Below, in pieces: positions 1 through 7,883 of a stretch of 64,000 nt of DNA. The DNA lies in the NCBI RefSeq assembly GCF_000238395.3, contig NZ_CP011025.1, positions 124,001-188,000 of the forward strand, given 5' to 3'. The DNA is from Pseudoalteromonas arctica A 37-1-2 (GTDB lineage Bacteria > Pseudomonadota > Gammaproteobacteria > Enterobacterales > Alteromonadaceae). A program made the position numbers and the translations under genes. The notes under the pieces are model-generated. The model was not told where the DNA came from, ran no database searches, and worked only from the letters and a program-made list of their open reading frames with translations. Position 1 is the first letter of the stretch. The number at the start of each line of letters is the position of its first letter.

Positions 1-210
1 AGCTGCAACTACGTATAAGTTACCTACTAAATGTGAGTTTTCAGGATTTATATCATTTATAGTGGCAATTGCTTTTTTTGGGATAATTAACACATGAAAT
101 GGCGCTTGTGGGTTTATATCTTTAAATGCGAGAGTGTTTTCATCTTCGTAAATAATATCTGCTGGAATTTCACGATTAATGATTTTGGTAAAAATAGTTT
201 CTTGGCTCAT
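1..210 (-). CDS. hinT: HIT-family nucleotide-binding protein HinT, 3' part outside window
   Basis: The reverse strand reads from ATG at 208-210 to the window edge with no stop, giving 70 residues that start MSQETIFTKIINREIPADII. This matches the N-terminal half of histidine-triad (HIT) nucleotide hydrolases of the HinT/YcfF type, including the motif 'FKDINPQAPFHVLIIPK'. Family members hydrolyse purine nucleoside phosphoramidates such as AMP-lysine. The catalytic HxHxH triad lies in the C-terminal half, outside the window, so activity cannot be judged here. It is divergent from the DUF2057 gene, with about 90 bp between the starts. Short soluble family of about 110-120 residues. Confidence 0.85.
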   Translation of the reverse strand, partial: MSQETIFTKIINREIPADIIYEDENTLAFKDINPQAPFHVLIIPKKAIATINDINPENSHLVGNLYVVAA

Positions 211-302
211 AGTGTGTTCCTAATTAAGTGTTGTGAATTTTAAGCTCACTAATGACAAACTTTCAAAGCAGTGTCAAACTGAAATCAAATAAAGGAGTTA
301 AT

Positions 303-902
303 ATGCTTAAACCAATTTTAATAAGTAGTGCAGTTGCATTACTAGTTAGTTTTTCGGCTAATGCTGAGAATATTCACTTTCCAGAAGAATTTGTACCACT
401 GCAAGTGGGCGATAAAATGCTAGAAAGCTCTTTGTTTAGTCGTATTGATGATGTAGAGCTTGCCCCCGGAACTTATCAGCTTAGGCTAAAGTACACCGAT
501 TTATATGAAGATGATTATGACACGCATGAAGTTGTGGAGTCGGAACCATTTTGGGTAAGTGTAACTGTTGAAGCAGGTAAAGATTATACCTTAGTGTTTA
601 ATCGTGCTGAAAATGCAGTATCTGCAAAAGTGTTTGCAGAAGCCCCTCAAGTGAGTTTAAAAGCAAAAAGTAGCGCTGTTGCTAAGCCTTTAAGTGTTAT
701 TTCTAACACGCAACTAGCAAGCAATAAACCGGTAATGCAAAATACATTGCCAGCAGGACCTTCACGTCCTAGTCAGCCAATAAAGCCGATAGCACCAATT
801 ACAGGTAAAGGCATGCCAAGTGCGCCGCAAATGCTTGATTTTTGGTGGCAACAAGCCACAACTACAGAGCGTAAAGCTTTTTTAGAAAAAGTAACAAAGT
901 AA
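303..902 (+). CDS. DUF2057 (YccT-like) secreted protein
   Basis: Start chosen at ATG 303 because AAAGGAG lies 4-10 bases upstream and the first 20 residues (MLKPILISSAVALLVSFSANA) form a clean signal peptide; an in-frame upstream start at 252 would bury it. The mature part, about 180 residues, has the DUF2057 layout: a strand-rich N-terminal section in which a value is converted into a PEGA-like 'PGTYQLRLKY' segment, then 'VESEPFWVSVTVEAG'. The C-terminal 60 residues are rich in proline, lysine and glutamine and look unstructured, ending in a short helix. Family function is unknown; a periplasmic location is inferred. Monocistronic, ending at a strong terminator. Confidence 0.75.
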   Translation: MLKPILISSAVALLVSFSANAENIHFPEEFVPLQVGDKMLESSLFSRIDDVELAPGTYQLRLKYTDLYEDDYDTHEVVESEPFWVSVTVEAGKDYTLVFNRAENAVSAKVFAEAPQVSLKAKSSAVAKPLSVISNTQLASNKPVMQNTLPAGPSRPSQPIKPIAPITGKGMPSAPQMLDFWWQQATTTERKAFLEKVTK

Positions 903-917
903 AATAACAGAAAAACA

Positions 918-943
918 AAAGGGCCAAATTTGGCCCTTTTTAG
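918..943. terminator. bidirectional rho-independent terminator
   Basis: Stem AAGGGCCAAATTTGGCCCTT flanked by an A run on the left and a T run on the right, located between two convergent genes (DUF2057 protein and M1 aminopeptidase). It can serve both transcripts. Confidence 0.85.
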
Positions 944-960
944 TTTCTAGTTAACGCTAT

Positions 961-2805
961 TTATTCAAATAATGCGTCAATAGTACCTTGCGCAAGAGGG
1001 TGATACCCAGGGCGTGCTTTTAAGTACACGCTTTGTGCCCAGTCTTTTTTACCGTTAGTGATAAGTGATTTATATAACGGCACAATTAACTTACGACGGC
1101 CAATACCTGATAAGTGCTTATTAAGCGCAGGATAAATTGGTTGATAACCATTACCTACTGCTAGCATAAACCAAGCAAACGCACGTTCAGCGTTAGTTGA
1201 TTGCGTTAGGTTAAATTCACTATCAAGCTCGCTCATTTTCTCTATGCTTAAATCGCGTGGTAAGTTATTTAAAAAGTGTAGCCACTCATGCACAGACCAA
1301 TCAGCCGTTGGTAGTTGAGTTGCTGTTGTGTCGCCTTTCAACCATGCTGCTGTTGCAGTATCTACTTTATCAAATGCATCAGACGTAGGATTTGGCGCAT
1401 CACTTGGTAAGCCAGGCTCAAAAATCCATTCGTTTACTTTATCCATACTTACAACATCAGGGTACTTCTCAATTAAGTTAGCTTTTAAGTAAGTAACAAA
1501 TTGCGCGGTAGTAAGTGATTTAAACGAAAACTCTTTAAAGTACGCTTTTACGAACGGGTCAAACTTATCGCGGCCATATTTATTTTCTAGATAGATTAAA
1601 AATAACTGACCTTTAGTGTAAGGCACTGAGCTAAACGCATCGTCTGGGTCGCGGCCATTAAGTTTTAAATTAAGGCGTGTATCTGGTGCATCAATTGTTT
1701 TAATTTGTGCGCGTAAAGACGCTGAATCAAGTGCTTGTTCCATAACCGCACGGTCACGACCAAATACTTCTTCCATAATGCGGTTTTCAACGTACGAGGT
1801 AAAACCTTCGTTTAACCATAAATCTTCCCACGTTGCGTTAGTTACTAAGTTACCTGACCAAGAATGAGCAAGCTCATGGGCAATAAGGTTAACTAAGCTT
1901 TTATCACCGGCAACAACCGTTGGGGTTATAAATGATAAGCGTGGGTTTTCCATGCCACCAAACGGAAAACTTGGCGGTAGCATTAATAAGTCGTAGCGAC
2001 CCCATGCATATTCGCCGTACATAGCGTTTGTTTTGTCGATCATGGCTTGGGTGTCGTCAAATTCAGCAACTGAGGCATCTAAAATTGTAGGCTCAGCAAA
2101 TATGCCCGTTTGGTGCGACATTGCTTTAAATTCTAAGTTACCTGCACCAATAGCAATTAGGTAAGGTGAAATTGCTTGTGGCATATCAAAAATGTAGTCG
2201 CCATCTTTATAAAGCGCATCTTTGTTGTCGGCACTCATTACAGCACGTATATCTTTTGGTGTATGAATTCGTGCAGAGTAAGTTACACGCATTGCGGGTG
2301 TATCTTGCACTGGGATCCAACTACGTGCATGAATTGCTTGCGATTGGCTGTACATAAATGGATGCGTTTTACTTGCCGTTTGCTCTGGTGTTAACCATTG
2401 CAGGCCAGATGCTTCTGGACGACTGTTGTAGTAAATACGAACTACTTCAGCTTGGTTTTTAAACTTAATAGTAAGCTTTGAACCTTTAACGTCATCTCGC
2501 TTAGCTAAATCAAAAGTCGCCTTTTTCCAGTTACCACTTTGATCTTTGTACATTACTTTATCAATGTCTAAGTCGCGGGTATCAAGTACCAGAGTTCTGC
2601 TTTTGCTGTTGTTCCACTGAAGAGTATGCTCCACAAAACCTTCTAACTGCTTGTCGGCAAAGTCGACATCTAAATCAAGGTTTAAGTGAGTAGTAACAAC
2701 ATCATCAAGGTTAGCATACGAGTTTTGGTCAATCGCATTAGCCATTGCTTGCGAACACATACCCGCCATAGCGAGGCTTAAAAAAAGAGGTTTAATTTTC
2801 ATCAT
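961..2805 (-). CDS. M1-family zinc aminopeptidase (leukotriene A4 hydrolase-like), secreted
   Basis: Predicted exopeptidase that removes N-terminal residues from peptides in the periplasm or outside the cell. The zinc motif HELAH lies near residue 309, with the third zinc ligand Glu in 'LWLNEGFTSYVENR' about 18 residues later, and the substrate-binding GGMEN motif lies about 25 residues before it. The N-terminal beta domain and the C-terminal helical domain are both present; about 614 residues is normal for the LTA4H-like branch. I prefer the ATG at 2803-2805 (or the adjacent ATG at 2800-2802) over GTG at 2815-2817, because a signal peptide (MKIKPLFLSLAMAGMCSQAMA) follows directly and CAGAG sits just upstream. 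Divergent from murB. Confidence 0.9.
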   Translation of the reverse strand: MMKIKPLFLSLAMAGMCSQAMANAIDQNSYANLDDVVTTHLNLDLDVDFADKQLEGFVEHTLQWNNSKSRTLVLDTRDLDIDKVMYKDQSGNWKKATFDLAKRDDVKGSKLTIKFKNQAEVVRIYYNSRPEASGLQWLTPEQTASKTHPFMYSQSQAIHARSWIPVQDTPAMRVTYSARIHTPKDIRAVMSADNKDALYKDGDYIFDMPQAISPYLIAIGAGNLEFKAMSHQTGIFAEPTILDASVAEFDDTQAMIDKTNAMYGEYAWGRYDLLMLPPSFPFGGMENPRLSFITPTVVAGDKSLVNLIAHELAHSWSGNLVTNATWEDLWLNEGFTSYVENRIMEEVFGRDRAVMEQALDSASLRAQIKTIDAPDTRLNLKLNGRDPDDAFSSVPYTKGQLFLIYLENKYGRDKFDPFVKAYFKEFSFKSLTTAQFVTYLKANLIEKYPDVVSMDKVNEWIFEPGLPSDAPNPTSDAFDKVDTATAAWLKGDTTATQLPTADWSVHEWLHFLNNLPRDLSIEKMSELDSEFNLTQSTNAERAFAWFMLAVGNGYQPIYPALNKHLSGIGRRKLIVPLYKSLITNGKKDWAQSVYLKARPGYHPLAQGTIDALFE

Positions 2806-2945
2806 TACTCTGAACACAAATAAAAAAGTGCTGGTTTTATATCACGATTGACACGGTGGGTTGAGTGATTTTTACAATCTAGTGCCACATTTGCGACGAT
2901 GAGGTAAACTATTGCGATTAGTTACCGGTATTTTTAGAGAGCTTT

Positions 2946-3956
2946 GTGGCGCATTCATTACACTCCTTACATACATTCGCATTAAACAGCCAATGCCAAA
3001 ATTTTGTTGAAATTACTCAGCTTGAGCAACTTAAAACGCAAAGTTTTAGTGCACCGTTTTGTTTGCTAGGCGAGGGCAGTAATACCGTATTTTTAAATGA
3101 CTACATGGGTACGGTTATAAAAATAGCCTTAAAAGGCATTAAAATTACCGAGCGTGGGAGCGACACACTAATAAGTATTGCTGCAGGCGAAAACTGGCAT
3201 CAACTAGTCAGTTATTTATTAGAGGAAAATATACCCGGGCTTGAAAATCTAGCACTTATACCGGGCACTGTTGGCGCATCACCGGTACAAAATATTGGTG
3301 CTTATGGCGTTGAGATAGCTAAATTTGTCGAGTTGGTAGAATACTTCGAAATAACCACTAAAACGATGCACTCACTAAATAACGAGCAATGTGAATTTGC
3401 TTACAGAGACTCAATATTTAAAAATGCTCTCAAAAATAAAGCGGTGATCACGCAAGTGCATTTAGCGCTCCCAAAAAAATGGCAACCAGTATTAAGTTAT
3501 GGCCCTTTGCAGCAGCTAGATATTATTACTCCGCAAGCAGTATTCGATCAGGTTATGAAAACGCGTAATAGCAAATTACCTAACCCATATACACTTGCCA
3601 ATGCGGGTAGCTTTTTTAAAAACCCAATAATAACCAACCAGCAGTTAGCTGAGCTATTAAAGGAATTTGCAGATTTACCTCATTACGAATATGGACAAAG
3701 CCATCACAAGGTCGCAGCAGGTTGGCTAATCGATAAAAGTGGTTTAAAGGGGCACCGCGAGGCCGGTATCGAAGTGCATCAACAACAAGCATTAGTACTT
3801 GTTAATCACGGAAATAGTGAGGGTATTGACCTAATAAAAATGATTAAACACATTCAGCAAGTGGTTTATACGCGTTACAGCATTATGCTAGAACACGAAG
3901 TGCGTTTAATAGATGCGCGCAGCGAATGCCATATTAACGCGGAGCCTGAGCAATGA
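2946..3956 (+). CDS. murB: UDP-N-acetylmuramate dehydrogenase (type I MurB)
   Basis: Catalyses the NADPH-dependent reduction of UDP-GlcNAc-enolpyruvate to UDP-MurNAc, the second committed step of peptidoglycan synthesis in the cytoplasm. The FAD-binding loop 'LGEGSNTVF' is near residue 42, 'IPGTVGASPVQNIGAYG' near 107, the YRDS motif near 155, and the catalytic serine motif 'NAGSFFKNP' near 218; the proton-donating Glu is in 'LEHEVRLI' near 315. At 336 residues it is the long Escherichia-type enzyme. Start is GTG at 2946, preceded by AGAG. Its TGA overlaps the birA ATG by ATGA, indicating translational coupling. Confidence 0.95.
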   Translation: MAHSLHSLHTFALNSQCQNFVEITQLEQLKTQSFSAPFCLLGEGSNTVFLNDYMGTVIKIALKGIKITERGSDTLISIAAGENWHQLVSYLLEENIPGLENLALIPGTVGASPVQNIGAYGVEIAKFVELVEYFEITTKTMHSLNNEQCEFAYRDSIFKNALKNKAVITQVHLALPKKWQPVLSYGPLQQLDIITPQAVFDQVMKTRNSKLPNPYTLANAGSFFKNPIITNQQLAELLKEFADLPHYEYGQSHHKVAAGWLIDKSGLKGHREAGIEVHQQQALVLVNHGNSEGIDLIKMIKHIQQVVYTRYSIMLEHEVRLIDARSECHINAEPEQ

Positions 3957-4945
3957 AAGCACCTGATGGAAACAAACTCGCTATTTTAAATGCACTTAAC
4001 CAAGGGGGCTTTGTATCTGGCCAAGCCTTGGGTGAAAAGCTAGGAATTAGCCGAGCTGCGGTGAGTAAACATATCAAAACGTTACAAGAAATGGGCTTGG
4101 ATATTTTTAAAGTGACTGGCAAAGGCTACTGTTTGAATAGTCAGGTGGGCCTTTTAAATAAAACACAAATTGATCAGCACTACAAAGCGCTAGGTGCTAA
4201 TACTGCCGATGTAGAAGTACACCCTATTATTGATTCGACCAACAGCGAGCTTATGCGCCGTATACAGGCTAAAACAGCGCTTGAGTCTGGCACTGTTATT
4301 GTTGCTGAAATGCAGCAAGCAGGGCGTGGCCGACGCGGCCGTGTTTGGCAATCCCCATTTGGCGCTAATTTGTATTACAGTTACTTTTGGCGTTTAGATG
4401 ACGGGCTTCAAGCTGCAATGGGTGTATCAATTGCGGTAGGCCTTGCTGTTTATGATGCAATTAAAGCGTTATACCAAATTGACGTAGAGCTTAAATGGCC
4501 TAACGATATTTATATAAATAAACAAAAACTTGCAGGTGTATTGGTTGAATTAGATGGGCAACCGCAAGGACCTTGTCAGTTAGTGATTGGTATAGGTATT
4601 AATTTACAAATGCCTGAGAGTTTTAGCCAACATATAGACCAAGCGTGGACCGACTTAAATCAACATACTCAAAAGCTTGATAAAAACCAGCTGGTGGCGT
4701 CACTTACTTATCATTTAGAGCAGCGTTTAGTGCAGTATCGTCAAACTGGCTTACAAGATATGTATGAGCAATGGAATTCGCTTAATGCGTTTGCTGGCGA
4801 TTATGTTGAGCTAAATACAGGACACCGAAGCTGGCGTGGAATATGCGAAGGTATTGACCCACAAGGTGGAATACGAATTCGCCAAGATGGTGAAGTAAAA
4901 AGTTATTACGGTGGGGAAGTCTCCCTCAGAAAGGCGCAAGTATGA
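3953..4945 (+). CDS. birA: bifunctional biotin-protein ligase / biotin operon repressor
   Basis: Activates biotin to biotinyl-AMP and transfers it to the carrier lysine of acetyl-CoA carboxylase; with the N-terminal winged helix it can also repress biotin synthesis genes. Residues 1-60 contain the HTH ('GISRAAVSKHIKTLQEMG'); the biotinyl-AMP loop GRGRRGRVW lies near 123 and KWPNDI near 180; a C-terminal BPL_C beta domain (about 270-330) completes the Escherichia-type class II enzyme. No biotin synthesis genes lie in the window. Starts inside the murB stop and overlaps coaX by ATGA, so the three genes form one operon. Confidence 0.95.
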   Translation: MKAPDGNKLAILNALNQGGFVSGQALGEKLGISRAAVSKHIKTLQEMGLDIFKVTGKGYCLNSQVGLLNKTQIDQHYKALGANTADVEVHPIIDSTNSELMRRIQAKTALESGTVIVAEMQQAGRGRRGRVWQSPFGANLYYSYFWRLDDGLQAAMGVSIAVGLAVYDAIKALYQIDVELKWPNDIYINKQKLAGVLVELDGQPQGPCQLVIGIGINLQMPESFSQHIDQAWTDLNQHTQKLDKNQLVASLTYHLEQRLVQYRQTGLQDMYEQWNSLNAFAGDYVELNTGHRSWRGICEGIDPQGGIRIRQDGEVKSYYGGEVSLRKAQV

Positions 4946-5652
4946 GATTACTGATCGACGTAGGAAATACATCACTAAAAGCTGTGCTGTGGCATAACGA
5001 GCAAGCACAACCAGCAGATATAAATAACCTACCTTGGTTGCAAATAACCGAAGTGATTTATGCGTGCGTAGGGCGCAGTGATTTACTAAACGATATTCTT
5101 GCGCAAGCGGCTAGCAATAATATTACTTGCTTTGAAGCCAAGGTAACCAAAACGCTTGGAGATCTTGTATGCGCTTACGAGCATGTGGGTAACTTAGGCA
5201 TAGACAGGTGGCTTGCGCTTATTGCAGGCTTTACGTTATATCCAAATAAAGCATGTATTGTTGTTGATGCGGGTACTGCGACAACAATTGATGTGCTTGA
5301 TAGTGAAGGCCTACATTTGGGTGGCTGGATTTTACCCGGGCTTGATTTAATGACCTCATCGCTTACACAAAACACCCAACGTGTTTTTGATGACGGTAAA
5401 ACACCGTTTACTAATGAACTGGGTAAAAACACGCCAAATGGTTTAAAAAACGGTGCCTTAGTGGCAACCATCGGGGCAATTGAGCAAGCTAAGCTGAATT
5501 TAACGGCTCAAAAAACAGAACAAGCAACACAAATTATTTTTGCTGGTGGCTATGGCTCACTATTACAGCAGCAATTTGCAGGAAGTATTTTTGATTCATT
5601 GCTCGTAATGAAGGGATTGAATTATTGGTACGAATTAACCGAAACAGTATAA
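4942..5652 (+). CDS. coaX: type III pantothenate kinase CoaX
   Basis: Phosphorylates pantothenate, the first step of coenzyme A synthesis. It shows the ASKHA-fold motifs of type III kinases: the phosphate-1 loop 'DVGNTSLK' at residues 6-13, 'GIDRW' near 85 and 'DAGTATTID' near 108, with a C-terminal glycine-rich 'FAGGYGSLL'. At 236 residues it is slightly short, as is common for gammaproteobacterial CoaX. Type III replaces the E. coli type I CoaA that occupies the same place (birA-coaA) in enterobacteria. ATG overlaps the birA stop. Confidence 0.93.
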   Translation: MRLLIDVGNTSLKAVLWHNEQAQPADINNLPWLQITEVIYACVGRSDLLNDILAQAASNNITCFEAKVTKTLGDLVCAYEHVGNLGIDRWLALIAGFTLYPNKACIVVDAGTATTIDVLDSEGLHLGGWILPGLDLMTSSLTQNTQRVFDDGKTPFTNELGKNTPNGLKNGALVATIGAIEQAKLNLTAQKTEQATQIIFAGGYGSLLQQQFAGSIFDSLLVMKGLNYWYELTETV

Positions 5653-5728
5653 AAAAGTGCAAAAAACGCGTTTTCGCGTGAATATTGAGCATTTAAACTA
5701 AAAATTTACACTTTTTTTAATTTTATTG

Positions 5729-5757
5729 TTGCATCCCAATAAACCTTACTCTAATAT
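5729..5757 (+). promoter_or_regulatory. sigma-70 promoter of the tRNA-tuf operon with GC-rich discriminator
   Basis: A TTGCAT box (5729-5734) and a TAATAT box (5752-5757) are separated by exactly 17 bases, followed by the GC-rich stretch CTCGCCCC just before the first tRNA. A GC-rich discriminator is typical of stringently controlled stable-RNA promoters, so growth-rate and ppGpp control of this operon is inferred. Confidence 0.7.
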
Positions 5758-5778
5758 CTCGCCCCGTACTAAAGCAGT

Positions 5779-5854
<76 letters not shown>

Positions 5855-5894
5855 CTTTCCTTTTACCGGAAGTGAATTAGTAGAGAATTATCGT

Positions 5895-5985
5895 GGAGGG
5901 GTTCCCGAGCGGCCAAAGGGATCAGACTGTAAATCTGACGGCTCAGCCTTCGCTGGTTCGAATCCAAATCCAGCTCCCTCCACCA
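5895..5985 (+). tRNA. tRNA-Tyr (anticodon GTA) with an expanded T loop
   Basis: Type II tRNA with a long variable arm. The anticodon loop CTGTAAA places GTA at 5929-5931, the acceptor 5' strand GGAGGG pairs with CCCTCC, and CCA is encoded. The T stem GCTGG/CCAGC is intact, but the loop between its arms is TTCGAATCCAAAT, 13 bases instead of 7. It looks as if six bases (AAATCC or CCAAAT) were inserted next to the usual TTCGAAT, giving a gene of 91 instead of about 85 bases. Such a loop should disturb the D-loop/T-loop contact, so this copy may be defective, or the insertion may be an assembly error. Confidence 0.85.
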
Positions 5986-6029
5986 CTTTATTCTTGACGG
6001 TTAGAGGTAGTTTAAGAACAGATTTTTAT

Positions 6030-6104
<75 letters not shown>

Positions 6105-6115
6105 GTTCTTGTGTT

Positions 6116-6191
6116 GCTGATATAGCTCAGTTGGTAGAGCGCACCCTTGGTAAGGGTGAGGTCGGCAGTTCGACTCTGCCTATCAGCACCA
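6116..6191 (+). tRNA. tRNA-Thr (anticodon GGT)
   Basis: Seventy-six bases with encoded CCA. The acceptor GCTGATA pairs with TATCAGC; anticodon stem CACCC/GGGTG closes loop TTGGTAA with GGT at 6149-6151. Last tRNA before tuf, in the same relative place as thrT of E. coli. Confidence 0.97.
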
Positions 6192-6319
6192 GTCCTAAGA
6201 ATCTCCTTGATTACTTCCTTTATCTGTCAGAAAATACTATTTGAAAAAATTAACTTAATCTACCTCTGGTGGATTATTTTCATATGTAATTTAGATACAC
6301 AAAACTGATAGGTTCCGTC

Positions 6320-7504
6320 ATGGCAAAAGAAAAGTTTGAACGCGTAAAACCGCACGTAAACGTTGGTACAATTGGCCACGTTGACCACGGTAAAACTACA
6401 CTAACTGCAGCAATCACTAACGTACTTGCAAAAGTATACGGCGGTGTTGCTAAAGATTTCGCATCAATCGACAACGCTCCAGAAGAGCGCGAACGTGGTA
6501 TCACTATTTCAACGTCTCACGTTGAATACGATACTCCTTCACGTCACTACGCACACGTAGATTGTCCTGGTCACGCCGATTATGTTAAAAACATGATCAC
6601 TGGTGCTGCTCAAATGGACGGCGCGATCTTAGTAGTTGCTGCGACTGATGGCCCTATGCCACAAACGCGTGAGCACATCCTTCTTTCTCGTCAAGTTGGC
6701 GTTCCTTACATCATCGTGTTCATGAACAAATGTGACATGGTAGATGACGAAGAGCTACTTGAACTAGTAGAAATGGAAGTTCGTGAACTTCTTTCAGAAT
6801 ACGATTTCCCAGGTGATGACTTACCTCTAATTGCTGGTTCTGCGCTTAAAGCGTTAGAAGGCGAGAAAGAGTGGGAAGATAAGATTGTTGAGCTTGCAAA
6901 CGCACTTGATACTTACATCCCAGAGCCAGAGCGTGACATCGATAAGCCATTCATCATGCCTATCGAAGACGTTTTCTCAATCCAGGGTCGTGGTACAGTT
7001 GTAACTGGTCGTGTTGAAGCTGGTATCATCCGCATCAATGACGAAGTAGAAATTGTTGGTATCAATGATACAACTCGTTCTACTTGTACTGGTGTTGAAA
7101 TGTTCCGTAAGCTTCTAGACGAAGGTCGTGCTGGCGAAAACATCGGCGCACTTCTACGTGGTACTAAGCGTGAAGACGTTGAACGTGGTCAAGTACTAGC
7201 TAAGCCTGGTTCAATCAACCCACATACTACATTCACTTCAGAAGTATACGTACTTTCGAAAGATGAAGGTGGTCGTCATACTCCATTCTTCAAAGGTTAC
7301 CGTCCACAGTTCTACTTCCGTACAACTGACGTAACTGGTGACGTACAGTTACCAGATGGCGTAGAAATGGTAATGCCTGGTGATAACATCAAGATGACAG
7401 TAACTCTAATCGCACCAATCGCGATGGATGAAGGTCTTCGTTTTGCTATCCGTGAAGGTGGTCGTACTGTAGGTGCTGGTGTTGTAGCAACTATCGTAGC
7501 GTAA
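6320..7504 (+). CDS. tuf: translation elongation factor Tu
   Basis: GTPase that brings aminoacyl-tRNA to the ribosomal A site. G1 'GHVDHGKT' is at residues 19-26, 'DCPGH' near 81 and 'NKCD' near 136, followed by two beta-barrel domains; 394 residues is full length. Codon use is strongly biased, as expected of a highly expressed gene. It follows the Thr-Tyr-Gly-Thr tRNA genes, which is the tufB position, but the usual secE-nusG genes do not follow; instead a damaged copy of the tuf 3' end and then a dipeptidase gene. It could therefore be a tufB/tufA recombinant. Confidence 0.97.
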   Translation: MAKEKFERVKPHVNVGTIGHVDHGKTTLTAAITNVLAKVYGGVAKDFASIDNAPEERERGITISTSHVEYDTPSRHYAHVDCPGHADYVKNMITGAAQMDGAILVVAATDGPMPQTREHILLSRQVGVPYIIVFMNKCDMVDDEELLELVEMEVRELLSEYDFPGDDLPLIAGSALKALEGEKEWEDKIVELANALDTYIPEPERDIDKPFIMPIEDVFSIQGRGTVVTGRVEAGIIRINDEVEIVGINDTTRSTCTGVEMFRKLLDEGRAGENIGALLRGTKREDVERGQVLAKPGSINPHTTFTSEVYVLSKDEGGRHTPFFKGYRPQFYFRTTDVTGDVQLPDGVEMVMPGDNIKMTVTLIAPIAMDEGLRFAIREGGRTVGAGVVATIVA

Positions 7505-7529
7505 TAATTAACGTTAAAGTTAATTGTTA

Positions 7530-7557
7530 GAAAAAGGTCACTCAGGTGGCCTTTTTT
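7530..7557 (+). terminator. terminator of tuf
   Basis: Hairpin AAAAAGGTCAC-TCAG-GTGGCCTTTTT followed by T residues, 27 bases after the tuf stop. An almost identical copy is found 133 bp downstream. Confidence 0.85.
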
Positions 7558-7580
7558 AATGCCTGAAGAAAAGTGTCATA

Positions 7581-7708
7581 TGAAGGTGGCGCTCTTACCT
7601 TAGGCGTAGGTGCTTTGTAGCAATTATCGTAGCGTAATAATTAACATTAAAGTTAATTGTTAGAAAAAGGTCACTCAGGTGGCCTTTTTTAATGCCTGAA
7701 GAAAAGTG
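7581..7708 (+). pseudogene. decayed copy of the tuf 3' end and its terminator
   Basis: From 7615 to 7708 the sequence repeats 7482-7575 with only two mismatches, covering the last codons of tuf, its stop, the spacer and the terminator hairpin (second copy at 7664-7690). Upstream, at 7581-7614, similarity to the tuf C-terminal codons (TGAAGGTGG ... GTAGGTGCT) continues with small insertions and deletions that destroy the frame. This is a scar of a second tuf gene or of a recombination event between tuf copies. It does not encode a protein. Confidence 0.8.
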
Positions 7709-7883
7709 ATTTGCTCCTAGGTATAGCTTTGTTGCCGTAGCTTGGGTTGAGTTTTACGAAACCCGAGGAAAAAGGTTGCTGAAAATAACTGAGCTCTTAG
7801 ATATAAAAAAAGCACGGCTAGGCCGTGCTTATATTGAGTTAGCTCTTGGGCTTTTAGCCAATTACTAATATATGATAAAAGCT
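7709..7883. other. intergenic region with a terminator and a short hairpin repeat
   Basis: No gene is visible. At 7742-7768 a 'GGGTTGAG...AAACCC' hairpin resembles the one at 54944-54971. At 7804-7830 an A run precedes the stem AGCACGGC-TAG-GCCGTGCT, which acts as terminator for the minus-strand dipeptidase gene. Confidence 0.6.
7804..7830 (-). terminator. terminator of the dipeptidase gene
   Basis: Eight-bp GC-rich stem AGCACGGC/GCCGTGCT with a three-base loop; read on the minus strand it is followed by seven T residues. Located 54 bp after the dipeptidase stop. Confidence 0.8.

Noticed and set aside
5661..5682. Terminator after coaX (ACGCG-TTTT-CGCGT)
   Set aside because: Only five base pairs and no T run; not convincing.
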